A program made the translations under genes and the position numbers. Shown piece after piece: positions 25,485 to 37,253 of a DNA stretch of 64,000 nt. Under the pieces are notes generated by a model. That model worked only from the letters and a program-made list of their open reading frames with translations. It did no database searches and was not told where the DNA came from. Within the stretch, counting starts at the first letter, position 1; every line of letters begins with the position of its first letter. The DNA is from Combretum micranthum (Eukaryota > Streptophyta > Magnoliopsida > Myrtales > Combretaceae), in the NCBI GenBank assembly GCA_024138025.1, contig JAMXBD010000638.1, positions 248,001 through 312,000 of the forward strand, read 5' to 3'.

Positions 25485-28400
25485 TGTAAACTCTCGAAAT
25501 TTTGGATTCGGATTAAAGCTCAAACCCTAATTAGAAGTCAACCGGATTTCCAGAGTCAACAAAACCCTAGTTTACCGTAATCGCTTAAGTCCGGCATTAC
25601 CGTTTAAGAAACCCTAAGAAAGTAAGAAAAAGCTTAGTGAGTAGAATAGTTCGTAATTATCCAAGGAAGCCTAAAAAGATCAGTTTAGTAAAACTGAAAT
25701 TCGTTTTGAACCCAATCGGACATAGTTCTTGAAAAACATGTCCAGGAGCTCGGAATAAGAAAAATATTTCGAATATACCGTTAGACTCGTAAAAATATAA
25801 GATTTTCAAAAATATCAATTTCATAATTTTTCGGTAGCTAAAAATATCAGATATCGTATTTATACGTGTATTTTCTTATTACCTGTATTTAATTGTCATG
25901 TCTACTTTACATTACACTATTTTCTACTATTCTACACTATTCATCTATCTCTACTTTTTCTTACAACCTACTCTTACAACACATATACCTATTTCTTACA
26001 CATTTTCATTTCCAATGCAATTTCACATCTTTCATTTCTTACTTTTAATTAACAAAATAACAAAAAAAATAAATTTTGCCTCCCCTATGCACAAGATTGC
26101 ATCGGCCCCTCCCTCATCTCTTTCAATTTGTTTTATTTTTACTTTATTTAATTAACACAAATTATCTCCCATATTTTCCTATAAATACCTCCTCATACTT
26201 CCACTTCTTTCACACTTCTTCTGTACTAAAGTTACTATACTCAAATCTCTCTCAAAATTTCTCCAAGAAGTTCTCTCTAGTTAGTTCTTTTAGGTAATCT
26301 TTCTTCAAGATTTTCATATGTTCATCTACTTAGTATGAACTTAGTGTGTGTTTTCTAAAACCATGAAGGTTAAGAAAGCAACAATAGGTTCATACTTTGT
26401 TTTTGTTCATAATCTAAATTCCTTTATGTTGCTTTATGTTTATAACTATCTAATATATCCATATAGCTATATATCTTATTTAGAGCATATAAGCTCATTG
26501 TCTTGCAATTTATTTAATTTCAAGTTGTTTTAAGACTAGTCTTTCTAGTCTTAGACTTGTCCTCATCAAGTCAAAACATTTTCTTTTTCTTTTGGGATTA
26601 GTCATTTCTTAGTCCCGAGATACCTTGAACAAGCTAAGGTTCCAATACTTGATTTATTTTCTTAATAGCTTATTCTTTCAAGTTATTATGTTTCTTTATA
26701 TTTTCATAGCTTTATGATTCATATTCATGCATGAACATAATGGTTTTATCTCAACAAAATAAATGAAGAAATGTTTTCTTAGACTAAAAATTCTTTTCTA
26801 AGAAACACATATAGAGGATAAGTTTCTTAAAAGCTCATAAACATGACTAGAAATGATTTTTCCTAAACAAACAAAAGGTGTTATAAAAATTCACTTTTCA
26901 TTAAGTGTTAGAAATTCTTTTGAAATGATCACAAGAAACAAAGACATTCTTTTATGAAATTGTTATTGACTTTAAAAGTTGTTAGAATCTAAGCTTAGAA
27001 AATAAAAATCATTCTTTAGAAAAATAAAGCAATTACAAGCAATTAAGTTTAGAGAAAGAAATGCTCATTTCAAATAACTCAAAATCTTTTCAAAAGTAAA
27101 ATGAACCTTTCAAAAATTCTTAAGTTCAAAATCTTTCAAGACTTTACATTTTCATAAATTGAGATAACTTCATTTATTTCATACATTATTATGAGTCAAT
27201 ACATATATGCTTATACATTTCAAAAAGCTTATAAAATATTTTGGAAAATCTATCTCTTCAAGTGAGCTTTTGATAAAAGAAAAAAAATTCAAGTTTTTGC
27301 AAATTCGTAATGAATCTGGTCGCTGCTTTTTCGGAACCCAAACGACTTAGTTTGATGAAAATAATTTAGAAATAGATATCTTTCGAATAGGTAGAAAACA
27401 GTATATTATACGTGAAATTCCGAGTTAAAATGAGCAAGTTATGGCCATTTTAAGTTGGAATTTCCTCTTATACGATTTTACCGCGATTTTAAGAAAGTTT
27501 AAGATCTCAAGAATAAAACTTCATGAAAGACTCATTTTGGGTATTTCGTCTTGTTTAGGTGGAGAAGGACCCGAGATCATTTTTCTAGAAGATTACTTCG
27601 ATTAGGATCTACCGACATGGAGTACGTTATTCCTTTTACTAAGTTACATTTTCTTATTTTGTGCTTGTAATTGTAGCACTACAATTAAGAAAAAGATAAA
27701 ATGGATAATTGTTGTATGATTTGGTATTATGAATGATTTAATACAAGTTAAGAATATCGGAAGTTGGTTTGATAAATAAATTGTGATTCTTGTATTGATA
27801 TGATGGAAATTGTGTCGATCGTCTTTAACTTAAACTAAACATTTTTTATTAAATTTATATTGAAATCAATTCATGCATATCATACACACGAGTCACATTT
27901 GTTTCACTACTATTCTTCTTGTGGAGAAATGAGAAAATGGTAGTGGTAGCTAGTAGGAGCCGGAAAGTCTACATGGGCTAGTAGGAGCCAGAAAGTCTAT
28001 AGGGCAAGCAGGAGCTGGTAAATCTGCAAAAATGATGGTTGTATGGGCTTGTAACCTCCCAACCCTTGTCATGGAGGGTGTAAAATCCATGCTACACTTG
28101 ATTTTTGGTTAATCATGTGTATTTTGTTTGTTTATATGATTGGTGCATTCTCATATATTTGATTAAAATACTTGTATAAATTATGGAAATGTCTTATAGA
28201 TGGAATTATCTCACCAAGCTAGTTTTGCTTATACCCTTATAGCTTTTTGTTACAGTACGATTACCTTGGTTGGCCCAAGAAGCCCCGTATGCCAGTATGA
28301 GTATAAGCTACTAGAGTTTTTGAGAGAAACTTTATATATTTAAGTTTTGAACATAGGCTTCTAAAAATCTCTGTACTTATGTTATAGTGATTATCATTTG

Positions 28401-28654
28401 AAAGACTTCTAAAGCGGGGAATGCCCCTAAGATGATGTAAAGATATTATTATGGAAATCTTATGATTATTTATATAAGTTCTTGCTTGCTTTTTATCATC
28501 TACTTAAATGTAATACCCTTGTGAGTCTCCTACTATCTTGGAAGCACGCTTTACATGTGATATCGAAACTCCTGCATGACTAAGGTCTCATTCATTAACT
28601 TTAATATTATATGTGGCGGACTGCCACATTTAGGATACCCTCCGGGGCGTGACA
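25485..28654 (+). mobile_element. Gypsy-family solo LTR, TSD CGTAA
   Basis: 3170 bp from TGTAAACTCTCG to GGGGCGTGACA, flanked by perfect CGTAA at 25480..25484 and 28655..28659. Close sister of 28958..32214: shared blocks include CATGTCTACTTTACATTACAC (both near +430), the box CATGAAGGTTAAGAAAGCAA and the ATGAGCAAGTTATGGCC box. TATA-like CCTATAAATAC lies at ~26178. It carries a short ORF-like AT-rich stretch but no internal domain. Confidence 0.93.
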
Positions 28655-28659
28655 CGTAA

Positions 28660-28952
28660 AGACAAGAGTTAACCTTAATCTTATTGTCAATTCAACTCGT
28701 GCGGATAAAGCTCAAGTGGAGCGGCTAGCAGAGTGAGGACATTGTTCCTTGAAGGCAACTATGTCGCGAGTTGGGGTCAAAGCAAGATCTTACGCTCAAA
28801 CCATATCATTAAACAACTCAACAAAAGTGATCTCGGAGGATGGATGAATGGGTGAGGGCGAGAGGAAGCCTGTGGAAGCCCGAAATCCTAGTGAGATGAT
28901 CTTGGTGTGTTGACAACGGTGTAGAGAAGGGGTGAGAGCTTGAGAGTAGGTA
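28660..28952 (+). mobile_element. Internal region of the TRIM-like element between two solo LTRs
   Basis: Non-coding. The block AAAGCTCAAGTGGAGC to ATGTCGCGAGTTGG (~28699-28770) is a diverged copy of ~25413-25480 (AAAGCTCAGGAGGAGC), so the internal domain contains a repeated motif either side of the 25485 solo LTR. Confidence 0.6.
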
Positions 28953-28957
28953 GTGGC

Positions 28958-31900
28958 TGTAAATCCCTGAAATTTTTGGATCCAAATTAAAGACCTAAAC
29001 CCTAATCGGAAGTTAAACGATTCTTAAGTCAAACAAAACCCTAGTTTACCGTAACCGTTTAACTCCGGCATTGCCGTTTTCTCAAGCCCTAGAAAACGAA
29101 GTTGGAAAAAAGCTATAATAGTTTGTAATAGCTATAGGTTTTATAAAAATATCAGATTGAAGAATTTCAAGTGTCCTTTGAACCCGATCGGACATGATTC
29201 TTGAAAAACGTGTCCAAAAGCCCAGAATAGGAAAAATATTCCGAATATACCGTTAGACTCGTAAAAATATAAGATTTGCAAAAATATTAATTTCGTAATT
29301 TTTCGGTAGCTAAAAATATCAGATATCGCTTTTATACGCTATTTTCTTACTACCGGTATTTAATTGTCATGTCTACTTTTACATTACACTATTTTCTACT
29401 ATTCTACACTATTCATCTATCTCTACTTTTTCTTACAACCTATTCTTACAAGCCATACACCTATTTCTTACACATTTTCATTTCCAATACAACTTCACAT
29501 CTTTCATTTCTTACTTTTAATAACAAAATAACAAAAAAATCAAATATTTGGTCTTCCCCATGCATGTTTGGCGCCCGCCCTCTCTCTCTATCCCTCTAAT
29601 TGTTTTATTTTTTAATTATTTAATTAACACAAATTATCTCCCACATTTTCCTATAATACCCCCTCATACCTTCACTTCTTTCACACCACTTCTTCTCTAA
29701 AGTTACTCTACAAAAATTCTCTCCAATTCTCTCAAGAACTCCCTCAAGAAGTCTTCTTAAGTTTAGTTCCTTTAGGTAAGAAATTTCTCAAGAATTCTTC
29801 ATGTTCATCTACTTAGTATGAGCTTAGTGTATGTTTTCTAAAACCATGAAGGTTAAGAAAGCAACATTAGATTCATACTTTGTTTTTGTTCATAATATCA
29901 ATCTCTTTATTTCCTTTATGTTCTTTATATTTCCTTTATGTTACTACTATCTAATATATCTATAAACTATATATACTATTTAGAGCATATAAGCTCATTA
30001 TCTTGCAATTTATTTATCTTTCATGCAATTTATTTACCTTATTACATTTATTTCAAGTTGATTTAAACTATCATCTAGTCTTAGACTTGTCCTCATCAAG
30101 TCAAAACAATTCTTTTCTTTTCGGGACTAGTCTTTTCTTAGTCCCGGGTACCTTGATGAAGCTAAGGTCCCAATACTTGATTTACTTTATTATTTACTTA
30201 AGCTTTCAAGTTATTATTTTACATTTCTATAGATTATGATTCATATTCATGCATGAACATAATGTTTTTGTCTCAACAAAAAATAAAAAAAATAAAAAAT
30301 AAATAAATAAATAAATGAGAAAATGTTTTCTTGAAATAAAGATTCTTTCTAAGGAAATAAATATGGAAAACAGATTTCTAAAAACCCATGAACATGCATA
30401 GGAATGATTTTCTTACATAAACAAAAGGTTTTATGAAAACTTATCTTCCATCAAAAAGTAGAAATTCTTTTGGAATCATTACTAGAAATAAAAATGTCAT
30501 TTTATTACTTTTTGAATCCAAGTTTTGAAAATAAAACCACACCTTAGGAATTTAAAGAAATTACAAGAGATTAAATTTAGAAAAAGAATATTCATCTCAA
30601 TAACTCAAAATCTTTCAAAAAGTAAAATAAATATTCAATAGAATCTCAAGATCAAAATCTTTTAAAACCTTAATTTTTATAAGTTGAGACAACTCCATTT
30701 ACTTCATACATTTGTTATGAGTCATTTCATATAAATATATACCTTTCAAAAGTTTACAAAATAATTGAAATATTTATCTTTTCAAAGTGAACTTTGTTTT
30801 TGCAAAATTCGTGGTAGATTTAGTCACTGCCTTTTCGAGACCCAAACGACTTAGTTTTATGGAAATAAGCTTAGAAATGCGTAAATCTTTTCGAGTAGGT
30901 AGAAAACGATATATTCCACGCGAAATTCCGAGTTAAAATGAGCAATTATGCCATTTTAAGTTGAATTTCCCCTTATACGATTTTACCACGATTTAAGAAA
31001 AGATTAAATCTTCAAGGATAGAATTTCATAAAATACTCATTTTGGGTATTCTTCTTGATTAGATAATCACGAGGAAGATTGTTCGTATCCCGAGATTACT
31101 ACGATTAAGTGGAAATTCCGAACGACCCATCCAATTCAAGAACGGTGTCATCATGGCCGAGTGAGTTACTTCCTGTAAATTTTCTCATACTCTTGATTGT
31201 GCTTGTAAAATTAGTGGCACTAGAATCTAAGCAAAAATCAAAAAGAAATGTATGATAATAGTTGAAGGAATACTAAGTATAATCGAAACTCAATTTTTTT
31301 GTAATAAAGTTGTATGTGCATTAATATCTTGAATTGTTTGAAATTGGTTGATCACTTGAAAGAAGTAAAATGTAACTACCAGACTTTAATAAAGAAATTA
31401 TTCATGCACTTCATATGTTGAGTCACATTGCATTCACTACTATACAATTGGTGGGACAAGTGTATAATAGTGGGTAGACATAACCGTATATCATGTAAGT
31501 GGCGAGTAGGAGCCGGTAAAAACTACAAAATTGGTGGCTATAGAGCCTGTAATAACTACAAGTTTTTGATGCGTATAGGAGCCGATAAGATCTATAAAAG
31601 TGTTTTTAAAAGTTGTGGCTGTAATTGCCTGAATACCCAACCCCGAATGAGGGCGTAAATTCATTCAACATATGATTCCCAAAGTCATATTCTTGTATGC
31701 TCACGTGGTTGTTGCATTTCATATGTTTTGAATAATAAACTTGTTTGATAATTTTCTTCGATATGAATTTTGGGATTTACTCACTAAGCCCATAAGCTTA
31801 CACCCCTATAGGTATTTGTATTCTCAGGAACACCTATTTTGTGCCCGAAGCCATCCCGTATCCGTATACATTTTTGTGAAGCTTTTGGAGAAATCTACTC

Positions 31901-32214
31901 GAAGACTTAGATTAGAATTCCTTTGAAATCTTTGATGTAGTATTTTGGATGCTATAATTTATCTCGATCCTTGGAATTAGCAGGGTATGCCCCTAAAAAA
32001 TTATAACAGACCTTTGTTATTTATGATATGATACTTTATTTCTGATTCTTTATGTTTATCTTTACTTGCTAAACTATGCTTCCCAAAAGCGTCTCCTATT
32101 ACCGTTTGACGCCTTACATATAATACTAAGCTTTCGCATGACTAAGGTAGCCATTCTAAGCCTTGATATTATATGTGGCGACTGCCACGTTTAGGGTACC
32201 CTTCGGGCGTGACA
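28958..32214 (+). mobile_element. Gypsy-family solo LTR, TSD GTGGC/GTAGC
   Basis: 3257 bp from TGTAAATCCCTG to CGGGCGTGACA, flanked by GTGGC (28953..28957) and GTAGC (32215..32219), one G-to-A difference. Same family, orientation and internal boxes as 25485..28654, but a separate insertion because the target duplications differ. Confidence 0.9.
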
Positions 32215-32271
32215 GTAGCTGCAGCAAATTTGCCTCATGACGAAGAAGTCATGAATTAAAGTAGAGGAAAG

Positions 32272-32659
32272 TGTCACAGTCTGAGAATTGAGGGCTTTAT
32301 GGGGGCGTTTAACTTGAGCATATTGATTATAATGGCATCAACAAAGAGTTTTTTGGGATATAATTACATCTGAAGGCGGATCTAGCCTCCCATGGACAAA
32401 CTAGTTGGAAATTGATGCCGCTCTCTTGGTGAGCCAAAGCAATCCGAAACCAGTTGTAATAGCTGAACCTCCCAAACATATGAGGGATTGTGGCAAAGCC
32501 AAGAGGCGCTCCTTATGAAAATGTAAGGCTCATAATAGACTTGGGAAATCAAGAAAGATAAGGCTGGATCGCCATCCAGATTAGTAACAAACGATGATAT
32601 AAGGGATGGTCGAGTGCCGCACAGGAACTGTATGAGGGGTGAAACTGCCATCCTGTATA
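32272..32659 (+). repeat. Right LTR of the TRIM-like element
   Basis: 388 bp, TGTCACAGTCTGAG to CCTGTATA, preceded by a purine tract. Partner of 24917..25310. Confidence 0.82.
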
Positions 32660-33459
32660 CTATACATTTGTTAAATCTTGTCTCTCCGCTTCAACCATTA
32701 GTTGTATTACATAAACACATTTGTTAAATTTTTTTTCTTTTTTTTTTGCTTTTTAATGGAAGCAATCTCTTATTGAGCACATATACAAAGTAGTTGTCCT
32801 CCATAATGATTGCTATGATTTATTTTAAACCCATAACAATTGTATATATGAGTATATCTAAGGTGTATTTTAATAAAAATATTCATTATATTGTGTTTTT
32901 AATTTTTTTTTTATACATATAAATAGGTTAGAAAAAAATGTGATGGGTATTCCATTTTGGGATGAAAACTATAAATGAACGAGATTTTCTATTGCAATAT
33001 TGTATCAAATCGAGACAAATTGTGATGAATTGATAAATAAATAACTTTTTATTTATATTAATTATCAAAATAAAGATAGATTTGAAACATACTTCACAAA
33101 TTAATAAATTAAATTATAATTTACACAAAAAGCTTAAACATATTTGTGATAGAAATTTCAAATAAAAATTATTGATGAATACAAAATAAGGCAAATTAGT
33201 CACTAAAAAATTGTTTTTGAATTTTTTTTCATGAACTCTCATGACTAATTTGCGATAGATATGATATGGATTAAAGATAGATTGTCTGTCTCAAAAGTTA
33301 CAACTGATTTTAAATTCGTTGCAATTAGAATTAGCAATGATGGTTTTTACAATAGATTTTTGCGATGAAAATTCTATTTCTAAAAGTCTTTTGCGACAGA
33401 ATTTTCACTTTTAGAAACAAAAATTTCTATCGCTGAAATCTAATTTTCTTGTAGTGCAT

Positions 33460-34178
33460 GTATTTTGTTGGAAATTATGAGAAAACAAAAGGAAATGTCA
33501 CTTAGCACAAGAATTCATTTAAAAACTTCTTCAAGGATTTATGGTTAAAAGGAAAGAAGGGAGTTATAGAGCTTTTTAGATACAGAAGAATGAAGCATTG
33601 AAGTTAAAAATCTTCAAGATTTACCAAAAGGTATTATTTATAGGGCAGAATGGTGAATTTTTCGTACTTAAAGGGAAATAGCAAAAAGCAGTTACTCCTT
33701 TAATATTTCAATATGTTCTAAACATATTTATCTTTTCAATATTTGATGCTAGGAAAAAATTGTCCCTATTTTAATAATCAAAATTACTCTTTTAACCCCA
33801 TCTTATGATTTTATTTTTTTAGGTTGTTTCAAGTAGCATAGAACAGTTGATTGCTATCCACTATAACCAAAAACTTTAAAAGGAAAAGAAAAAAGAAAGC
33901 ACAAAATGCCATAATCATTACTTTATTTAAAAAAAAAGAGAGATTAAATATCAAATTTGATACTTAAACTTTGTATAGAAATTCAATTTAGTACTTGAAT
34001 TTTGAAGGGTTTAATTTAATACATAATCAAATTTTTTTGACTATATTTACTATCTCTTTAATATCGTTTGCTCTGTTTGTTGACATAGAAAAAACATATC
34101 ATATTAGCCAACTCTATAATCTTCCTTCTAAAAGATTATGCTTTAAAATATATGCTTGAATATACAGTTATTATAGCT
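33460..34178. other. Intergenic AT-rich DNA
   Basis: No coding signal. A block at ~33960-34030 (ACTTAAACTTTG, AATTTAGTACTTGAA) resembles a diffuse plant repeat also seen at ~61020-61060. Confidence 0.5.
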
Positions 34179-34799
34179 AAGGTTGCAAATGAGTTGAGTT
34201 GAGTAGAGCTTTTCAAGACTTAGGTTGAGCTCATGTAAAAATTATTTTGAATTCAATCCTAAAATATGAACTCAATTTAGCTCATTTAAATAAAAGAGTT
34301 ATATTTCAAGTTCAAGTTTTTCTCATTCACAAATCAAACTTAGATAAGTTTAACTCTTTATCAAGCCTAAACCAAGCCTTTTTTTATTGAGCTTGAAATA
34401 CAAACTTAAGCATGGCTCATTTAAAATAAGCGGATTTTATTTTGAGCTTGAGTTTGATTCATTTTCTATTTAAATTTTTATTTTTTTAATTTTTTAACCT
34501 AAAAAAAATAAATAAGAGCTACAAATATTATACCTATATATTTAATAATAGAAATTAGTTTTTTTTAGTTATATATTTATATATAATATATCACAAATAT
34601 AAAATTTTATTAGCTTACTAGTTAGCTTGTCAATGAGTCTGCTCATAAGTCTGTTAATAAATCTATCTACAAGCCTAACAATTTATTTCAAAGTTTGAGC
34701 TCATCTTCTTTCGATAAATGGGTTTTATTTTCACTTCAAGTTTAAGCTTAGCTTGTTTATTAATTAAGTTCAAGAAGAGCTCGGCTTGTTTGAAACCTT
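34179..34799. mobile_element. Diverged MITE-like repeat (AAGGTTNCAAA ends)
   Basis: Opens AAGGTTGCAAATGAGTTGAG and on the minus strand opens AAGGTTTCAAACAAGCCGAG, an imperfect terminal inverted repeat. The interior is rich in GAGCTC/AAGCTT-like words, as in the related stretches at 45960-46335 and 61803-61890. No target duplication is visible. Confidence 0.45.
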
Positions 34800-35430
34800 A
34801 ACTGCTTGTTCACTTCGGCATATAAAATAATGAGGTTATGGAATTCTAATTCAGTGGGATTATAACAGGTTTGTAATTATTATTATTATAATATTCACTT
34901 GATGTAAAAAGTAAAATAAGTAATTATTGGAGTAAAAGTAAAATACATATAATACATGTTGTTTTATTATAAAGAAGACGATAATTATATAAGTTATATT
35001 TTTAAGAGAGAGGTATTGATAATAAAATTAAAAAATAAATCATTGAATAAAAATTCAAGAGTAGAAACGTGAATTACTATTTATCATTTTACATAACAAT
35101 AATTCATTATAAATTATTATTTTTTATTTTTTTAATAATAGTTTTATATAGAATGAAAAGAAAATAAATAACTATAGATATCAAGTCAACTAGTGGTTGA
35201 AAGGGTAGTATAAATAAGCATATACAAATAGATTATTAAATTGTATTTATGGACTAGACAATTTTCAGGACTAGGCTTGGCATATTGCCCGAGACTCCCT
35301 GCCTAGTCTCTCCCAATATTATAATAATATTAAGATACTGTGCAGTAGCCGTTACCGCCCATCTCCATTTGAATTTGAACCCTTTCGAACTCTGGAGGCC
35401 AGAGCGTCTTTCCATCTGTCTCTCTTTCTT
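34800..35430. other. Intergenic DNA upstream of the coiled-coil gene
   Basis: AT-rich; becomes less AT-rich from about 35270 toward the promoter. No other feature. Confidence 0.5.
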
Positions 35431-35572
35431 TTCTCTCTCTCTCTCTCCCTTTCTCCATTTTTTTTTTTTTAAAAAAATAAATAGTACTTACTTATTTCCA
35501 TTACTCCAGATCAAACACATATAGAAATCCAATAAACCTTTTAATTCCATCCCATCATCATCATCGTCCTCC
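35431..35572 (+). promoter_or_regulatory. Pyrimidine patch and 5' leader of the coiled-coil gene
   Basis: A CT dinucleotide run (~35431-35450), a poly-T/poly-A junction (~35459-35477) and then an A/C-rich leader lead to the ATG at 35573. CT-rich patches of this kind are frequent plant core-promoter elements. The transcription start is not visible from sequence alone. Confidence 0.4.
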
Positions 35573-36461
35573 ATGGAAAACCTTGCGGCGCCTTCTCCGA
35601 TCAATGCTGAAGGCAAGCTCCGACCAAAGTCCGGCCGCAAGCCTCTACAACCCAAGAACTGTCCATCCAATCTTCCCGCTGATGACAACCTACAAAACAT
35701 CAGACTAAAGCAACAAAAGCCTTACACTTCCTCAAACAATGACGATAGGGACAAGGAGAACCATCCGATGTATGCTACTCCGGTGAAGGTAGAGTCCCTT
35801 GACGCCTCTCTTGCCGAAGAGCTTAGTGCCGTGAGGAAGAAGCTGGAGAGATTGAGATGGAAAGGGAAGAACGAGAAGATGTTAGGGAAAGAGATTTCTT
35901 TTTGGATCAACAGATAATGGAATTGGAGAAGAGAGGGGAAGCTCAAAAGGAACTTCGAGCTCGAGGTCGATCGCTTGTACAGACTCAAACAGCTCAAGTT
36001 GTCGTGCATGGTATGATGATGAAGATGATACTTCTTAGATCTTCCATCAAATTTCTCTTTCTTTCTTTCTCTCTTCTTTCTTTCTTTCTTTTTCTTTTTT
36101 TCCTTTTCAAGAGCACTTGATGAGCTATTTCTTCCATGCTTTTTGTCAATCAGAGAGTATCCCCGATTCGGTCATTGAGAGAGAAGCAGCAAGATAAGAA
36201 GAGCAGTGAAATGCAATCGCAGGTACTTATCCCCAGATCTTAGAGAAATCGAACAGAATTTTTTTTTTTCAATAAACCCATAAAATCGTATAAATTAACT
36301 TGTGATATTAAAAAACATGATAGTTAACTTGTGATTTTGGTGTGGCGTAGGAGCTAAAATATGATGATTTGGAAGAATCGGTGGACGAAAATGCGGTGCA
36401 GAGTCCAGGTTCCGTTTCATCAAAGTCTACAGCGGATTATAAAGATACGGATTCCTCTTGA
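35573..36461 (+). CDS. Plant coiled-coil protein with KENHPMYATP motif, function unknown
   Basis: Three exons: 35573..36010, 36154..36222, 36351..36461, all joined in phase 0 with GT-AG introns of 143 and 128 bp; ~205 residues. The N-terminus is basic and proline-rich (KSGRKPLQPKN), followed by KENHPMYATPVKVESLD, then a charged coiled coil from about residue 82 (LAEELSAVRKKLERLR) to 145, a basic segment in exon 2 (RVSPIRSLREKQQ), and an acidic, serine-rich tail. I recognise the type as conserved in plants but know no function. Exon 1 needs two opposite one-base corrections: a missing base between ~35845 and 35888, and an extra T at ~35954; read literally the protein stops at 35917 after 114 residues. 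This is either a recent pseudogene or sequence error. The ATG has a good context (CCATGG) and follows a CT-rich leader. Confidence 0.8.
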
Positions 36462-37253
36462 TCATCAGAGTTGCTTCTTCTTCCTTTACCGGCTAATTTT
36501 CAGTTTTTTTTTTGTGCTTCAGATATCTCACTGCAGCAATCGGAAAATGTTGAGAATAAAATTTATAATTTTCATGTAATATTGGATGGATTTACAGTTT
36601 ACTCCCTTCATAATAGAAGTTTCCGTATGTGATCCATGGGAGCTTGTAGGTCCTATCAAAATAAGTCTAGTTAACCATTTAATTGTTAAAATAAATATAA
36701 TAAATAAAATATTAATTATTTTAGTGATTTCATCATGAGTATGATATAAGTTGTTGGATAATAACAGAACCAATTCCGTCAAAATTAATGATGGAATCGA
36801 ATTTCTCATGATCTTGAGTCAAATTGGACTATTATTTTTTTTAAATACTATTTTATACATTATGATTTTTAAATATATTTTATACATCAAAAAATAAAAT
36901 TTTAATTGATATTTTTACAAAATTAAATAAAAATAGAAAGTAAATAAGTTCAATTTTATAGAGATTCGTTTAGGTGGTATTAAATTTTAGTAAGGGCATA
37001 TAAATATGTATTTTTATTTTCATTTTTTATCATGTTTTATTTTTTTTTATAAACATTTCAAGGTGATGCTGAAACCATGTCGAGCAGATGAAATAAACCT
37101 TTTTGGGGGATGAAATAATTTATATTCATTGATTTCTTCATCTGATTTGGTGAACCATAAATTATGAATGCGTCATTTGCTTGTTGGTCCTCCGTTCGCC
37201 ATAAATATCCATATTTTTTTATATATGATGGAGTTACCCATAAAACAGCTCGA
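36462..37253. other. 3' flank and intergenic DNA
   Basis: A polyadenylation-type AATAAAATTT at ~36554 fits the end of the coiled-coil gene. Beyond that, AT-rich DNA without recognisable features. Confidence 0.5.

Larger units (their letters stand above)
24917..32659 (+). mobile_element. Small non-coding LTR element (TRIM-like) hosting two solo LTRs
   Basis: Terminal repeats of ~390 bp lie at 24917..25310 and 32272..32659; both open TGTCACAGTCTGA and share CTAGCCTCCCATGGA, TTGATGCCGCTCTC and GGGATGGTCGAG. A primer-binding site TGGTATCAGAG (initiator Met tRNA type) begins at 25313, two bases after the left LTR. A purine tract AGTAGAGGAAAG precedes the right LTR. Flanks are TTATA (24912..24916) and CTATA (32660..32664), one mismatch. 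After removing the two nested solo LTRs the internal region is ~0.5 kb and non-coding, as in terminal-repeat retrotransposons in miniature. Confidence 0.85.
15589..33456. mobile_element. CACTA (En/Spm-type) element with nested LTR insertions
   Basis: The left end reads CACTACAAGAAAGTTAG and the right end, on the minus strand, CACTACAAGAAAATTAG; similarity continues imperfectly for ~35 bp (AGNGATAGAA, TTTTT). Subterminal regions hold repeated short motifs such as GAGACAAATTAA/TGTCTCTGATT, usual for CACTA elements. Removing the nested insertions 17033..20448 and 24917..32659 leaves ~6.7 kb. No TNP2-type transposase is recognised, so the element is non-autonomous or carries a foreign fragment. 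The expected 3-bp TSD does not match (TGT at 15586..15588, CAT at 33457..33459), so the two ends could belong to different elements. Confidence 0.6.

Noticed and set aside
25898..26297. Open frames in the 25485 solo LTR (and the similar one at 29369)
   Set aside because: They follow the pyrimidine-rich LTR promoter region and lose frame between sister copies. No codon conservation.
35488..36009. Minus-strand open frames opposite the coiled-coil gene
   Set aside because: Antisense shadows; the plus strand has splice sites and a conserved reading frame.
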